Positions 22,397 through 31,453 of a stretch of DNA of 40,043 bases are shown here, piece by piece. How positions within the stretch are numbered: the first letter of the stretch is position 1; every line of letters begins with the position of its first letter. The position numbers were made by a program, and so were the translations under genes. The DNA lies in contig CABUPJ010000035.1 in the NCBI GenBank assembly GCA_902493335.1, forward strand, positions 1-40,043, given 5' to 3'. A model generated the notes under the pieces. It ran no database searches and was not told where the DNA came from. It saw only the letters and a list, made by a program, of their open reading frames with translations. The DNA is from an uncultured Porphyromonadaceae bacterium (GTDB lineage: Bacteria > Bacteroidota > Bacteroidia > Bacteroidales > Muribaculaceae).

Positions 22397-23936
22397 TACC
22401 GATTTTCATGATGTCTTCTTCGAAATTATCGCGGTCGGCGGCCCGGCTTTTGAGTTTGTTGCGGTATGTATAGACCGTGTTGACCGAAAGGCCGAGAAAT
22501 TTGGCGATGCGGGCGCAGTCGTCGATGCCGAGACGCATGAACGCGAGGATACGTATCTCGGGTGTGAGGCTTTTGGCATTGGGCGGCGTTATGCGGCGGT
22601 CGGGCAGAAAGAGCTTGTTGAGTTTGTCGACAAAACCGGGGTAGATGCTGAGAAATGCCTCGTCGAATTTAGCGAGGAATTTCTCGGTTTTGCTTTGCAG
22701 AATCTTGCCTGATTCGACCATTTCATAGAAATCCTGTACCTGACCTGCCTTGATTTTTCTGACCGCAAGACGGTTGAAGTCTTCGAGCTGGTCGACATAT
22801 GACGAGCAGAGTGCAAGTACCTGGGTGATATACTTGTCTTTGGTTGCGTTTGAAGTGGCCAGATCGGTCTGCAGGCGCTGCATTTTTTTGCGTGAGCGGT
22901 AGTTGAAGGCGAGCAGTGCGACGCAGGTGATGATGGCCGCCGAAAGTATGATTATCAGCACGATCAGCTGCCGGTGGCTCTGAGAATCCTTGAGGTCAAA
23001 AGATTTGGCGATGATGGGCAGCGCCCGGGCGCTCTCGATGGTGCGGATGCCCGACCCTGACTCGATTGAGTTGTCGAGGGCGGCCATAAGGTAGCGGTAG
23101 GCGCGGTCGACGTCGCCTCTGTTATACAGCTCGTTGCTGAGATTTTGCAGCGATGTGGCCTCTTTGGTGCCGGCGGCAAGGTCGCTTGCCGCCGAGAGTG
23201 TCAGATAAAAAAGCGTTTCGGGCTTGCGGTCAGTGGCTTCATAACATTGCGACATGAGATTGGTGGCTCTGGCAAACAGGTTGTCCCCGAAATCGAGGCG
23301 TCCCATGGCGTCGCTTAGCGAGGCGATGGCGGCGGTGTAGTCTTTGTCGGCAAAGTGTCTGACTGCCGAATGATATTTATAATGAGGCGATTCGCGAGGC
23401 AGATATTTGAGAAGTGAGTCGTTGCAGATGTATGATTCGGCGAGATAGCTGTTGCGCTCGGGTCCTTCTGGATAAAAGGCTACGATATACTGGTACAGGT
23501 CAAATCCGCTGTCATAATAGAGTATTATGTCATCTCTGGCGATACTGTCGCGGTTGATGGCCCGGCGCATCTTCATGGCTTCGTATATCATGCCCTTGAC
23601 CGGCAGCAATGCACTGATTTTCATTTTGATGCGGTTGGCTTTGGTGCCGGGTGTGATGGCGAGCGCCTTCCTGTAGCAGCTTATGGCCGAATCGAGGTGT
23701 ATACGTCGGTAGAGGTCTCCGAGCTGTTCGAGCGATTCGGCCGGTATTTGCTTTCTGTCTTTGAGAGTCAGGCGGATGCTGTCGATTGTCGCTTTCTTTT
23801 TGGTTGCAGACAGGTTTCGGTTGTCAAGCATGCTGTCAAGCATGAAAATCGCGTCATCGACGTTTTTGGGCATCGGTGTGGCGCCTGCCGTCAGTGACAG
23901 CATGACTAATGTTAATATGATAAGATATCTCGGCAT
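22380..23936 (-). CDS. Membrane-anchored TPR regulator, DUF6377 family
   Basis: A 518-residue one-protein signal transducer typical of Bacteroidota. A signal peptide (1-19) is followed by a periplasmic TPR-like region (about 25-310). A membrane helix at about 324-347 (LIVLIIILSAAIITCVALLAF) leads to a cytoplasmic coiled coil (about 350-370), a DUF6377 helical part and a LuxR-like HTH at about 460-500 (RILAFMRLGIDDCARIAKFLGLSVNTVYTYRNKLK). It likely senses an envelope signal and binds DNA from the membrane. A -7 box lies at 23954-23961 and an inverted operator-like repeat at 24017-24089. The target is unknown. Confidence 0.88.
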   Translation of the reverse strand: MPRYLIILTLVMLSLTAGATPMPKNVDDAIFMLDSMLDNRNLSATKKKATIDSIRLTLKDRKQIPAESLEQLGDLYRRIHLDSAISCYRKALAITPGTKANRIKMKISALLPVKGMIYEAMKMRRAINRDSIARDDIILYYDSGFDLYQYIVAFYPEGPERNSYLAESYICNDSLLKYLPRESPHYKYHSAVRHFADKDYTAAIASLSDAMGRLDFGDNLFARATNLMSQCYEATDRKPETLFYLTLSAASDLAAGTKEATSLQNLSNELYNRGDVDRAYRYLMAALDNSIESGSGIRTIESARALPIIAKSFDLKDSQSHRQLIVLIIILSAAIITCVALLAFNYRSRKKMQRLQTDLATSNATKDKYITQVLALCSSYVDQLEDFNRLAVRKIKAGQVQDFYEMVESGKILQSKTEKFLAKFDEAFLSIYPGFVDKLNKLFLPDRRITPPNAKSLTPEIRILAFMRLGIDDCARIAKFLGLSVNTVYTYRNKLKSRAADRDNFEEDIMKIGNFNLK

Positions 23937-23953
23937 ATCCCGCGCGTGTGCTG

Positions 23954-23961
23954 CAAAGATA
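23954..23961 (-). promoter_or_regulatory. -7 box of the DUF6377 gene
   Basis: TATCTTTG on the minus strand, 17 bp before the ATG at 23936. The -33 region is weak, which fits control by an activator. Confidence 0.5.
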
Positions 23962-24016
23962 TTTCTTTTTTGTGACAGAGGCCAGTAAAGAGTGTTAAAA
24001 GTGGGGGTTGCGTCTT

Positions 24017-24089
24017 ATATTTTAACTTAATTTGGCTGTGTGTATTTAACAATGAATCAAAACATAAAGGCTTTATTAAGTTAAAATAT
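24017..24089. repeat. Inverted pair of the ATTTTAACTTAA motif, upstream copy
   Basis: Arms at 24017-24031 and 24075-24089 are perfectly complementary over 15 bp, 43 bp apart, 55-130 bp upstream of the DUF6377 promoter and just after the Crp/Fnr gene. Confidence 0.65.
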
Positions 24090-24112
24090 GTGTTATATTT
24101 AACCGTGTGAGA

Positions 24113-24808
24113 TCATTCTATGATGTCGTTGTCGGTGTGAAGCAGGTCGAGGAGATGACGGCGGTCGTTTATGCGGATTTCGTTCTGGTTGTAGTCTATG
24201 ATTCCGCGGCTTTTCATATCGTCGAGAGTGGCGATAAACGATGAGCGCTGTACGCCGAAGAAAGAGTATAGGTCGCGTTGGCGGCAGCTGAGAGTGATGT
24301 CGCGTCCGCCCGGTTGGGTCAGTGCGATTATCCAGAACGCGATACGTTCCTCGGTGCTTCCCGTTGTCAGCGCCAGAACACCGTCGACAGCTTTCTGCGC
24401 GTTCATCGACAGGAGATTGAGAAAATTGAACATGAAGATGGGGTCGCTGTTCAAAATCTTGATATAGTCGCTTTTGGCGATTTGCAGAATGCCTGCCGGT
24501 TGGTCGGCGACGACCGTGCAGGGATAGTCTGTCGCTTTGCCGAAGAGGAAGTCGGGGGCAATGACGTCGGGTGCGGCCAAGGTCTGGCTGACGCTGAATC
24601 GTCCGTCGGAATTGACTATGGTCGAGCGGGCGCTTCCAGATATGATGAATTTTATGTGGGTGCAGGGTGAGCCGGCGGCGACGATTTCTTCGCCGTGGAG
24701 ATATTTCAGGAAGTGGAATTTGGCCATTCCGACAGTTTCGGCCATGCGTTCATGAGTGACGCCTCTGAACAACGGCAGTCCCATGAGTATTTCAAACATG
24801 CTGTTCAT
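24113..24808 (-). CDS. Crp/Fnr-family transcriptional regulator
   Basis: A 231-residue regulator with an N-terminal cyclic-nucleotide-binding-type beta roll (about 15-125) and a C-terminal winged HTH (about 170-225). The HTH contains LSCRQRDLYSFFGVQRSSFIATLDDMKSRGIIDYNQNEIRI. The cAMP pocket consensus (RGExA...) is not preserved, so the ligand is unknown. No Cys cluster for an iron-sulfur centre is seen at the N-terminus. It follows the BASS transporter after 43 bp on the same strand and may share its promoter. Confidence 0.88.
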   Translation of the reverse strand: MNSMFEILMGLPLFRGVTHERMAETVGMAKFHFLKYLHGEEIVAAGSPCTHIKFIISGSARSTIVNSDGRFSVSQTLAAPDVIAPDFLFGKATDYPCTVVADQPAGILQIAKSDYIKILNSDPIFMFNFLNLLSMNAQKAVDGVLALTTGSTEERIAFWIIALTQPGGRDITLSCRQRDLYSFFGVQRSSFIATLDDMKSRGIIDYNQNEIRINDRRHLLDLLHTDNDIIE

Positions 24809-24851
24809 GATGATTCATTTTATATTTTTAACGCGTGGTGGACGATAAAGT

Positions 24852-25781
24852 TTATCGGTTTTGTCCGGCTGATTTGATTTGTCGGGTCTTGCGGTACAGC
24901 TGGTATGAGTTGATGGTGTTCTGCCAGGCGATATAGGCCGCCGGAGCGACAGACGATATCGGGTTGAGGTATGTCAGTGACATCCATATAGCGAGGACGG
25001 TATTCTTTTGGCCAAGACCCTGGGCGCCGGCGATTTTGTCGCCGCAGGCACCTCCGATCTTTCTGCCGACGGCGAATTGGAGCAGACAGGCGGCGAGCGA
25101 CAGCACTGCGAGACCTATCATCTCGGGAATCTTGTCTGCGGGTTCGGCGAGGACGAAGCTGACTGCGCGTCCGACGACGATAAAGAGCGAGACGGCCCAG
25201 ATGTAGAACGACAGCGACTGGTGTGTCGCTATGGTGTGGTGTACTTTAGGCGCTGCGGCAAGCAGCAGGAATGCCAGCGCGAGCGGAGCGATGATCAGCG
25301 GCCCGACTTTGGCGGCGATGGTCAGGAAACCGTCGATAAATGTCATTTCAGAGCCATTGGAGCCGATGATGCTGAAGAGCATCGGAGCGAGTATGGCGAC
25401 CGAAACGTTTGAGATAATCGAGAATGTCGCCAGTCGCGGCACGCTGCCTCCAAGCATGCCCGTGATGACGGGCGCGGCGGTCGCCGTGGGACAGAGAAAA
25501 CATATCAGCGTGCCCTGGGCAAGGTCGATGCTGAATGGTGCCAAAGCGATATACGAGACGATGGCGGCGCCGATCTGCACACTCAGCAGCCCCCATGACA
25601 GCGCCGTGACTTTAAATTCTTTAGGTTTGACACGACAGTATGTGATGAGCAGCATCACAAAGATAAGGTAGGGAGCGAGAAACTGTATCCTGTCGATGAA
25701 GTCGTGGAACAGCACGCCGCCGAGCATCGCGATCGGCAGCATCCATGGTTTGACCGACTGACGTATTTTAGCAAAATTCAT
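24852..25781 (-). CDS. BASS-family (bile acid:sodium symporter-like) transporter
   Basis: A 309-residue membrane protein with about nine to ten helices, the length and pattern of the bile acid:Na+ symporter/SBF family. TATAAPVITGMLGG (about 98-111) and GACGDKIAGAQGLGQKNTVLAIWM (about 245-268) are the likely crossover/sodium-site segments. The family carries organic anions such as bile acids, pyruvate or pantothenate; substrate cannot be told. A promoter with exact 20-bp spacing lies almost on the start codon, see the promoter entry. Confidence 0.85.
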   Translation of the reverse strand: MNFAKIRQSVKPWMLPIAMLGGVLFHDFIDRIQFLAPYLIFVMLLITYCRVKPKEFKVTALSWGLLSVQIGAAIVSYIALAPFSIDLAQGTLICFLCPTATAAPVITGMLGGSVPRLATFSIISNVSVAILAPMLFSIIGSNGSEMTFIDGFLTIAAKVGPLIIAPLALAFLLLAAAPKVHHTIATHQSLSFYIWAVSLFIVVGRAVSFVLAEPADKIPEMIGLAVLSLAACLLQFAVGRKIGGACGDKIAGAQGLGQKNTVLAIWMSLTYLNPISSVAPAAYIAWQNTINSYQLYRKTRQIKSAGQNR

Positions 25782-25785
25782 ACTG

Positions 25786-25817
25786 CAAAATTAGCCAAAA
25801 TTTGCGAGAACCACAAA
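25786..25817 (-). promoter_or_regulatory. Promoter of the BASS-family gene, leaderless or nearly so
   Basis: Minus-strand -33 TTTG (25814-25817) and -7 TAATTTTG (25786-25793), 20-bp spacer. Only CAGT separates the -7 box from ATG, so the RNA would start at or beside the start codon. Confidence 0.65.
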
Positions 25818-25819
25818 GA

Positions 25820-25909
25820 GACGGGATAATGACAATAAAGTCATTAAGGTCATTAAAGTCGTGTCGCGACGACCTTAATGACCTTAGTGATCTTGATGTC
25901 TTATCCGTC
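25820..25909. terminator. Long imperfect hairpin, probable terminator
   Basis: About 90 nt fold on themselves around TCGCGA (near 25866). Left-arm GTCATTAAGGTCATTAAAG pairs imperfectly with CTTAATGACCTTAGTGAT on the right, and the ends GACGGGATA and TATCCGTC also pair. It separates the DUF3332 gene from the BASS promoter. The TCATTAA unit is tandemly repeated. Confidence 0.55.
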
Positions 25910-25916
25910 GGAGGGA

Positions 25917-26462
25917 TTATCTCATTGCCAGGGTGGTGCCCATGACGCTCTGCTGATAGGCGAGGACGCCGTTGTCAGAGAGTTCGACTGTCATGAACGA
26001 GCCGTCGGCGCCGGGCATTCTGACATGGGTGTCGTCGACGAAGGTGAAGAGAGTGTGGCTCTCGCCGTTGACGGTATAGCTCCATGAGCGTTCGTTTTCG
26101 TTGAAGTCAAGACGTGCGACCGAGCCGTCGTTTTCGCTTGTGATGGTATAGCCTTTGCCGTCGCACTCGACGAGATAGCGGCCGTCATTGCCGTTGATGA
26201 CCTTTTTGCCTTTGGCGACAGGATTTGAGCCGCTCCAGAATTCGATGCTGTTGAGCACAAGGAGGTCGGCCAGACCCGATACTTCATAGACGGGAAGAAT
26301 CCAGAAAGCAAAGAACACGAGTTCGTTGACAAATTTGTTGTCGATGTGGCGGTTCCATGTCAGAAGCTTGTTGGTGAGGCCGAAGCTGCCGATACACGAG
26401 GGGAGTGTCAGTGCGCCGCAGAGTGTGCAGATGAGAGCGACGGTTAAAAAGTTTTTTTTCAT
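25917..26462 (-). CDS. DUF3332 family lipoprotein
   Basis: A 181-residue protein with a lipoprotein signal peptide: MKKNFLTVALICTLCGALTLPSC, with Cys23 as the likely acylation site. The following region (about 30-75, with a hydrophobic stretch FFAFWILPVYEVSGLADLLVLN) is the typical DUF3332 part; the rest is beta-rich. Such small envelope proteins are frequent in Bacteroidota, function unknown. The gene is alone between a repeat-rich spacer and the long hairpin. Confidence 0.82.
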   Translation of the reverse strand: MKKNFLTVALICTLCGALTLPSCIGSFGLTNKLLTWNRHIDNKFVNELVFFAFWILPVYEVSGLADLLVLNSIEFWSGSNPVAKGKKVINGNDGRYLVECDGKGYTITSENDGSVARLDFNENERSWSYTVNGESHTLFTFVDDTHVRMPGADGSFMTVELSDNGVLAYQQSVMGTTLAMR

Positions 26463-26503
26463 ACGATATTAATTTAGAATGGATGAATTGGTCTTATTGG
26501 TTT

Positions 26504-26607
26504 GATTGTGAAAGATGAATTTTGAGTTTTGATTGTGAAAGATGAATTTTGAGTTTTGATTGTGCATTGTGCATTGTGCATTGTGCATTGTGAATTGAGC
26601 ATTGTGC
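26504..26607. repeat. Tandem repeats upstream of the DUF3332 gene
   Basis: Two perfect 27-bp units (26504-26530, 26531-26557; each begins GATTGTGAAAGATGA) are followed by a run of the 7-mer ATTGTGC (four exact copies from 26559, then variants to about 26607). No gene is present. The run ends just before the stop codon of mltF. Confidence 0.85.
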
Positions 26608-26613
26608 ATTGCC

Positions 26614-28044
26614 TCATGCCGGTATCTCGCGGACAGCGTTCTGGTAGAACCGCATGATCTGTTTGACATAGGCCGATGTCTCGGAGCCTCTGGCATAGCC
26701 GTATTTCACGACGGGGTCGTTGTAGTATCGCGGATTTGATTTCATGAGCAGGGCTTTCTCGACGTTGCCGTCCCATTTCTGCGGGTCGAGGCCATATTTT
26801 TTTGCGAGCGCGATGGCGTCATAGATGTGGGCTATGCCGCAGTTATAGGCCGCGATGGCGAATTTTATGCGTTCGTTGTCGTTGGGCACGAGATCCATGA
26901 GATACCTGTCGATGTCTTTGTTGAGTCTGGCGGCGATGCGCACACTTGTCTCAGGGTTTGACAGCTGGCCGACCTTATAGCCGTAGCCTCGTGCTGTCGA
27001 TGGCATGATCTGCATGAGGCCGCGGGCGCCGACCCATGACATAGCCTTTGGGTTGAAGCGGCTTTCGACGTATGACTGGGCCGCGAGCATGCGCCAGTCC
27101 CAGCCGGCGGCGCCGGCATATTTCTTGAATATATTGTCATATTTCGAGATATAGCCTTTCGAGAAGTCGAAAGCCTTGTAGGGTTCGACCTTGCTCATCT
27201 CGAAGTAGCGCTTTAACAGTTCGTCGCTTGTCGAGCGGGGAGTCTCGCGTGCAAACCACGTGTTTATCGATTCGGCCAGCCCGTCTTTGCCCGGTGCTAC
27301 GGCCCATGATGCCCTTTGCGGCATGCTCACCGGCGTCGAGATGTCGAGTCCGTGATAATATGTCTCGTTGAGGCGCGCGATGTCACTGTCGACGACAGTC
27401 ATCGGTATTTCGCCCGAGTAGACTTCGGCTATGAGGTCTTCGGCGGTTGCAGAGTCGCCGCTGACGGTTCTGATGTCTATGCCTCCGGCGAGTTCTTCGT
27501 TGAGGTTCTCGAGTCGGCGCTGATATTTCGTGTCGTCGATGACATAGACTTCCTTGCCGACAAGCTCGGTGACGTCGGTTACCGGGGCGCGTCCTTTGAC
27601 CTTGTTCTGCACGAGCATCTGTGTCGTGTATGTCTCGGGGCCGCAGGGGAGCACAAACTGTTTATAGTGGCTCGTTATCGGCACATCGTAGGCTATCAGG
27701 TCGACTTTGCCCGAGTCGAGCATGGCGACTGCCGCCGACAGACTGTTGGCGACCTTGAGGTCGAGGACGAGGCCGCAGTCTTCGGCGAGCTCGCTGACGA
27801 GGGTATAGTCGTATCCCATCGGCTGTCCGCGGTAGATGAAATATGATGTCGGACCGTAGAGAGTGACGGCGCGCAGGGTATCGTCGGGCAGCTCGAGTGA
27901 CATCATGGCCGAATCGGCGGCCACGACGCCGCTGCTGTCGGGCGATGCGTCGTCCCGGCTGTCAGACGTCGCGCTTTTGCCGCCGCAGGCAGCGGCGATG
28001 AAGAGCAGAAGCGGGTATAGCGATATGAGAGCCGGATATTTCAC
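26614..28044 (-). CDS. mltF: Membrane-bound lytic murein transglycosylase F-like lipoprotein
   Basis: A 476-residue lipoprotein (AAAC lipobox, Cys near 20). The N-terminal part (about 55-270) is a solute-binding family 3 domain, the C-terminal part (about 310-440) an SLT lysozyme-like domain. The catalytic Glu is in AAQSYVESRFNPKA, followed by GARGLMQIMPSTARGYG and AAYNCGIAHIYDA. MltF cleaves glycan strands to 1,6-anhydro-muropeptides, and the regulatory domain responds to peptides. It lies 11 bp after purM on the same strand. Confidence 0.92.
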   Translation of the reverse strand: MKYPALISLYPLLLFIAAACGGKSATSDSRDDASPDSSGVVAADSAMMSLELPDDTLRAVTLYGPTSYFIYRGQPMGYDYTLVSELAEDCGLVLDLKVANSLSAAVAMLDSGKVDLIAYDVPITSHYKQFVLPCGPETYTTQMLVQNKVKGRAPVTDVTELVGKEVYVIDDTKYQRRLENLNEELAGGIDIRTVSGDSATAEDLIAEVYSGEIPMTVVDSDIARLNETYYHGLDISTPVSMPQRASWAVAPGKDGLAESINTWFARETPRSTSDELLKRYFEMSKVEPYKAFDFSKGYISKYDNIFKKYAGAAGWDWRMLAAQSYVESRFNPKAMSWVGARGLMQIMPSTARGYGYKVGQLSNPETSVRIAARLNKDIDRYLMDLVPNDNERIKFAIAAYNCGIAHIYDAIALAKKYGLDPQKWDGNVEKALLMKSNPRYYNDPVVKYGYARGSETSAYVKQIMRFYQNAVREIPA

Positions 28045-28055
28045 GATGACGGGGG

Positions 28056-29225
28056 TTACTGATATTCAAATGTGCCTTTGTCTGACACGATAGTCAGGCG
28101 GCGGCTGTCAGAGGCCTCGACACGGCCGATGACGCGGGCGTCTATGCCATACGAGCGGCTGATGGCGATGGCTTCGTCGGCGTAGGCGGGATCAAGATAT
28201 ATTTCCATGCGATGACCCATGTTAAAGACTTTATACATTTCTTTCCAGTCGGTCTTTGACTCGCGCTGTATGAGGTCGAACAGCGGCGGCACGTCAAAGA
28301 GGTTGTCTTTAATAACGTGGAGATTGCCGATGAAGTTCAGAATCTTTGTCTGTGCGCCGCCCGAGCAGTGTATCATGCCGTCGATTGCCGGACGTATGCG
28401 GTCGAGCATCGTCTTTATGACAGGGGCATATGTGCGGGTGGGCGAGAGAACGAGTTTGCCGGCGTCGAGGTCTGTGCCGTCGACGGCGTCGGTGAGATGG
28501 CGGCTGCCCGAGTAGACGAGCTCATAAGGTATGGCCGCGTCGAATGTCTCGGGATATTTCTCGACGATGTATTTGGCGAACACGTCGTGGCGGGCCGATG
28601 TCAGGCCGTTGCTGCCCATGCCGCCGTTGTATTCTTTTTCGTAGGTAGCCCTGCCGTATGACGAGAGGCCTACGATGACGTCGCCGGCCTTGATGTTCGA
28701 GTTGTCGATGACGCGGTCGCGGCGCATGCGGCAGGTGACGGTGCTGTCGACGATGATCGTGCGCACGAGGTCGCCCACGTCGGCGGTCTCGCCGCCGGTC
28801 GACCAGATGCCGACGCCGAGTGCGCGCAGCTCGGCGAGGAGTTCCTCGGTGCCGTTGATGATGGCCGAGATGACTTCGCCGGGTATGAGGTTTTTGTTAC
28901 GGCCTATTGTCGACGACAGGAGTATGCCGTCGGTGGCGCCGACGCAGAGCAGGTCGTCGATATTCATTATCAGCGCGTCCTGGGCGATGCCTTTCCACAC
29001 CGACATGTCGCCGGTCTCGCGCCAGTAGGCATACGCGAGTGACGATTTTGTGCCCGCGCCGTCGGCGTGCATTATGTTGCAGTACTCTTTGTCGCCGCCG
29101 AGTATGTCGGGGATGATCTTGCAGAATGCTCCGGGGAAAATGCCTTTGTCGACATTTTTAATAGCATTGTGGACGTCTTCTTTCGATGCCGAGACACCGC
29201 GCATGTTGTATCTTTGGTCGCTCAT
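28056..29225 (-). CDS. purM: Phosphoribosylformylglycinamidine cyclo-ligase (AIR synthetase)
   Basis: PurM closes the imidazole ring in step 5 of purine synthesis. The 389-residue protein is longer than the E. coli enzyme (about 345), as usual in Bacteroidota. Segments include IMHADGAGTKSSLAYAYW near 51, WSTGGETADVGDLVR (about 139-153) and IVGLSSYGRATYEKEY. The late HCSGGAQTKIL and NMGHRMEIYL match the ATP-grasp-like PurM domain. It is transcribed with mltF. Confidence 0.94.
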   Translation of the reverse strand: MSDQRYNMRGVSASKEDVHNAIKNVDKGIFPGAFCKIIPDILGGDKEYCNIMHADGAGTKSSLAYAYWRETGDMSVWKGIAQDALIMNIDDLLCVGATDGILLSSTIGRNKNLIPGEVISAIINGTEELLAELRALGVGIWSTGGETADVGDLVRTIIVDSTVTCRMRRDRVIDNSNIKAGDVIVGLSSYGRATYEKEYNGGMGSNGLTSARHDVFAKYIVEKYPETFDAAIPYELVYSGSRHLTDAVDGTDLDAGKLVLSPTRTYAPVIKTMLDRIRPAIDGMIHCSGGAQTKILNFIGNLHVIKDNLFDVPPLFDLIQRESKTDWKEMYKVFNMGHRMEIYLDPAYADEAIAISRSYGIDARVIGRVEASDSRRLTIVSDKGTFEYQ

Positions 29226-29250
29226 AATGATTGGTTTGATATTTGTTGGC

Positions 29251-31443
29251 TTATTTGAGGGTGTTTAGTTTCTTGACGTCTCCGACGGCCCAGATTATGT
29301 CGCCGGGCCTGAAGACAAGGTTGGGGTTTGAGTCGATGAACTCGTCGCCGCGGTGAACGGCCACGACAATCGCGCTGTAGTTGTCGCGCAGCGACGATGA
29401 CAGGGGTGTGCGGTCGACAAGCGGCGACGACTCTGACAGCAGTATGCTCGTGAGCCTGATTTCGGGTCTCACGCCGCTCTCGGGAGGCAGTTCGGCCTCG
29501 ATTGACGGCAGGAGCGCTTCGAGCTGTTCGTCTGTGCCGATGACGCCGATGACGTCGCCGGGAAAGAGGCGGTTGTTGCCGCCGGGGATGGGTATGATGT
29601 TCTGTCCGCGCTGGATGCTGACGACGTTTACGCCGAAGCGGTGGCGCAGGTTCGAGTCGGCCAGCCGCTCGCCGACGAAGCGGCATCCTGCGCCGACGGT
29701 CATGAAGGCCTGATGGAGGTCGTTGACGACATTGTTTTTCTTGCCGCTGCGGCGCAGCTCGCGTTCATTGAGGTTATCGAAGAATTTCGATTCCATGCGC
29801 GACATGCGGCTGCGCAGCTTGTGTGAGAAAACGAGCGCTATCACAAGGATGATGACCAGCGACGCCCAGGCGCCGACTTTGGCCGAATAGGCCGTCGTGA
29901 CGGTGTAGTAGACGAAGCCCAGGGCGATGACATAGCGGAAGATGGTTATCACCAGGCGCGGTATGTTGTTGGCGTGACCGCCCCCGGCGTTGCCGTAGCG
30001 CGTCAGCGGCGTCATCATCACCATAAGGAAGGGCGACATCAGCGCCACTGTCGTCAGAACGAAGATGAAATTGGCCCAGTCGCCGGCGATGCCGTCGAGC
30101 CACGGGCGCAGATAGCGCTGGCAGACGATGACGATGCCGATGAGGATGATGGCGTAGACCACGGTGGGCCACAGATATTTGGCGATGGTCTCGTGCCAGG
30201 GGTTGCCGCCGGCGTTGTCTTTCGACGCCTCTTTCTGGTAGCGGTCGATGAGGAAGCGCAGCTTGCCCGGCAGATGGCGTTCGACCAGATTATAGGCCGG
30301 CAGGGCCATCTTGATGAAATAAGGCGTGAGGAAAGTCGTGATGACCGACACGGCCACGACGATGGGGTAGAGTGTCGGCCTGAGCACGCCGAGGCTCATG
30401 CCGAGAGTGGCGATGATGAAGGCAAACTCGCCTATCTGTGTGAGCGAGAAGCCCGACTGTATCGCGACCTTGAGTGTCTGGCCGGTGACGAGCATGCCGA
30501 AGGTGCCGAAGACTATCATGCCGACGATGACGACAGCCGACAGGATGAGTATCGGCCACCAGTATTCGGCGAGTATGTCGGGACGCACCATCATGCCCAC
30601 CGAGATGAAGAACACCGACCCGAAGAGGTCTTTGACGGGGGTGACGACGCTCTCGATGCGCTCGGCGTAGCTTGTGCCGGCGAGCACCGAACCCATCACG
30701 AACGCCCCGAGGGCGAGCGAGAAGCCGCAGTAGACCGAGAAGACGGCCATGCCGAGGCAAAGCCCCATCGAGACGATCAGCAGTGTCTCGTTGTTGAGGA
30801 AGCGGCGCCAGCGGTTGAGCAGGCTCGGCAGTATGTAGACGCCCGTGAGAAACCAGATTACGAGGAAGAAGATGAGTTTGCCGATGCTGTAGAGCATCTC
30901 GACGCCCTCGACGCTGTTGTTGACGGCGATTGACGACAGTATCACCATCATCACCACGGCGAAGAGGTCTTCGACGATGAGCACGGCCAGCACCTGCGAG
31001 GCAAACTTCTGCTGTCTCAGCCCCAGGTCGTTGAAAGCCTTGATGATTATGGTCGTCGACGACATCGACAGCATGCCGCCGAGGAAGAGACTGTTGATAT
31101 AGTTGAAGTCAAGCACATGGCCTATGGCATAGCCGGCGCCCATCATGCCCGTGACGATGATGAGGGCCGTGACGATGGCCGAGCCGCCCGAATTGACGAG
31201 TTTCCTGAAGCTGAATTCGAGACCGAGCGAGAAGAGCAGCACGACGATGCCGATCTGTGCCCAGAAGTCGATGTTGCTCTCGGTCGTCACCGACGGCAGG
31301 TAGGTGAAATGGGGGCTCGCGAGAAAACCGGCGACGATATAGCCGAGCACGACGGGCTGCTTTATCCATTTGAAGAGGATGGTGACGGCCGCTCCGAGCA
31401 GGAGGATAAAGGCCAGGTCTGAGATCAGTCCTTCGATATTCAT
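29251..31443 (-). CDS. CPA2-family cation:proton antiporter (KefB-like) with two TrkA-C domains
   Basis: A 730-residue membrane protein. Residues about 1-420 are a Na+/H+ exchanger-type domain with 12 or so helices; the transport core includes GYIVAGFLASP, SLFLGGMLSMSSTTIIIKAF and QVLAVLIVEDLFAVVM, the last carrying the acidic residues of the ion site. More helices follow at about 420-540. Two C-terminal RCK-C/TrkA-C domains (about 600-650 and 675-725) have matching ends FPGDVIGVIGT and RPGDIIWAVGD. No RCK-N nucleotide-binding domain is present, so control by NAD(H) as in Kef is unlikely. Ion (K+ or Na+) is unknown. Confidence 0.88.
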   Translation of the reverse strand: MNIEGLISDLAFILLLGAAVTILFKWIKQPVVLGYIVAGFLASPHFTYLPSVTTESNIDFWAQIGIVVLLFSLGLEFSFRKLVNSGGSAIVTALIIVTGMMGAGYAIGHVLDFNYINSLFLGGMLSMSSTTIIIKAFNDLGLRQQKFASQVLAVLIVEDLFAVVMMVILSSIAVNNSVEGVEMLYSIGKLIFFLVIWFLTGVYILPSLLNRWRRFLNNETLLIVSMGLCLGMAVFSVYCGFSLALGAFVMGSVLAGTSYAERIESVVTPVKDLFGSVFFISVGMMVRPDILAEYWWPILILSAVVIVGMIVFGTFGMLVTGQTLKVAIQSGFSLTQIGEFAFIIATLGMSLGVLRPTLYPIVVAVSVITTFLTPYFIKMALPAYNLVERHLPGKLRFLIDRYQKEASKDNAGGNPWHETIAKYLWPTVVYAIILIGIVIVCQRYLRPWLDGIAGDWANFIFVLTTVALMSPFLMVMMTPLTRYGNAGGGHANNIPRLVITIFRYVIALGFVYYTVTTAYSAKVGAWASLVIILVIALVFSHKLRSRMSRMESKFFDNLNERELRRSGKKNNVVNDLHQAFMTVGAGCRFVGERLADSNLRHRFGVNVVSIQRGQNIIPIPGGNNRLFPGDVIGVIGTDEQLEALLPSIEAELPPESGVRPEIRLTSILLSESSPLVDRTPLSSSLRDNYSAIVVAVHRGDEFIDSNPNLVFRPGDIIWAVGDVKKLNTLK

Positions 31444-31453
31444 GTCTGTCGTG

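Noticed and set aside
22315..24089. The 12-mer pairs as ends of an insertion sequence
   Set aside because: The enclosed gene is a DUF6377 regulator typical of the host and no transposase or target duplication is visible.
26504..26607. CRISPR-like array
   Set aside because: Repeats are contiguous without spacers and no cas genes are near.
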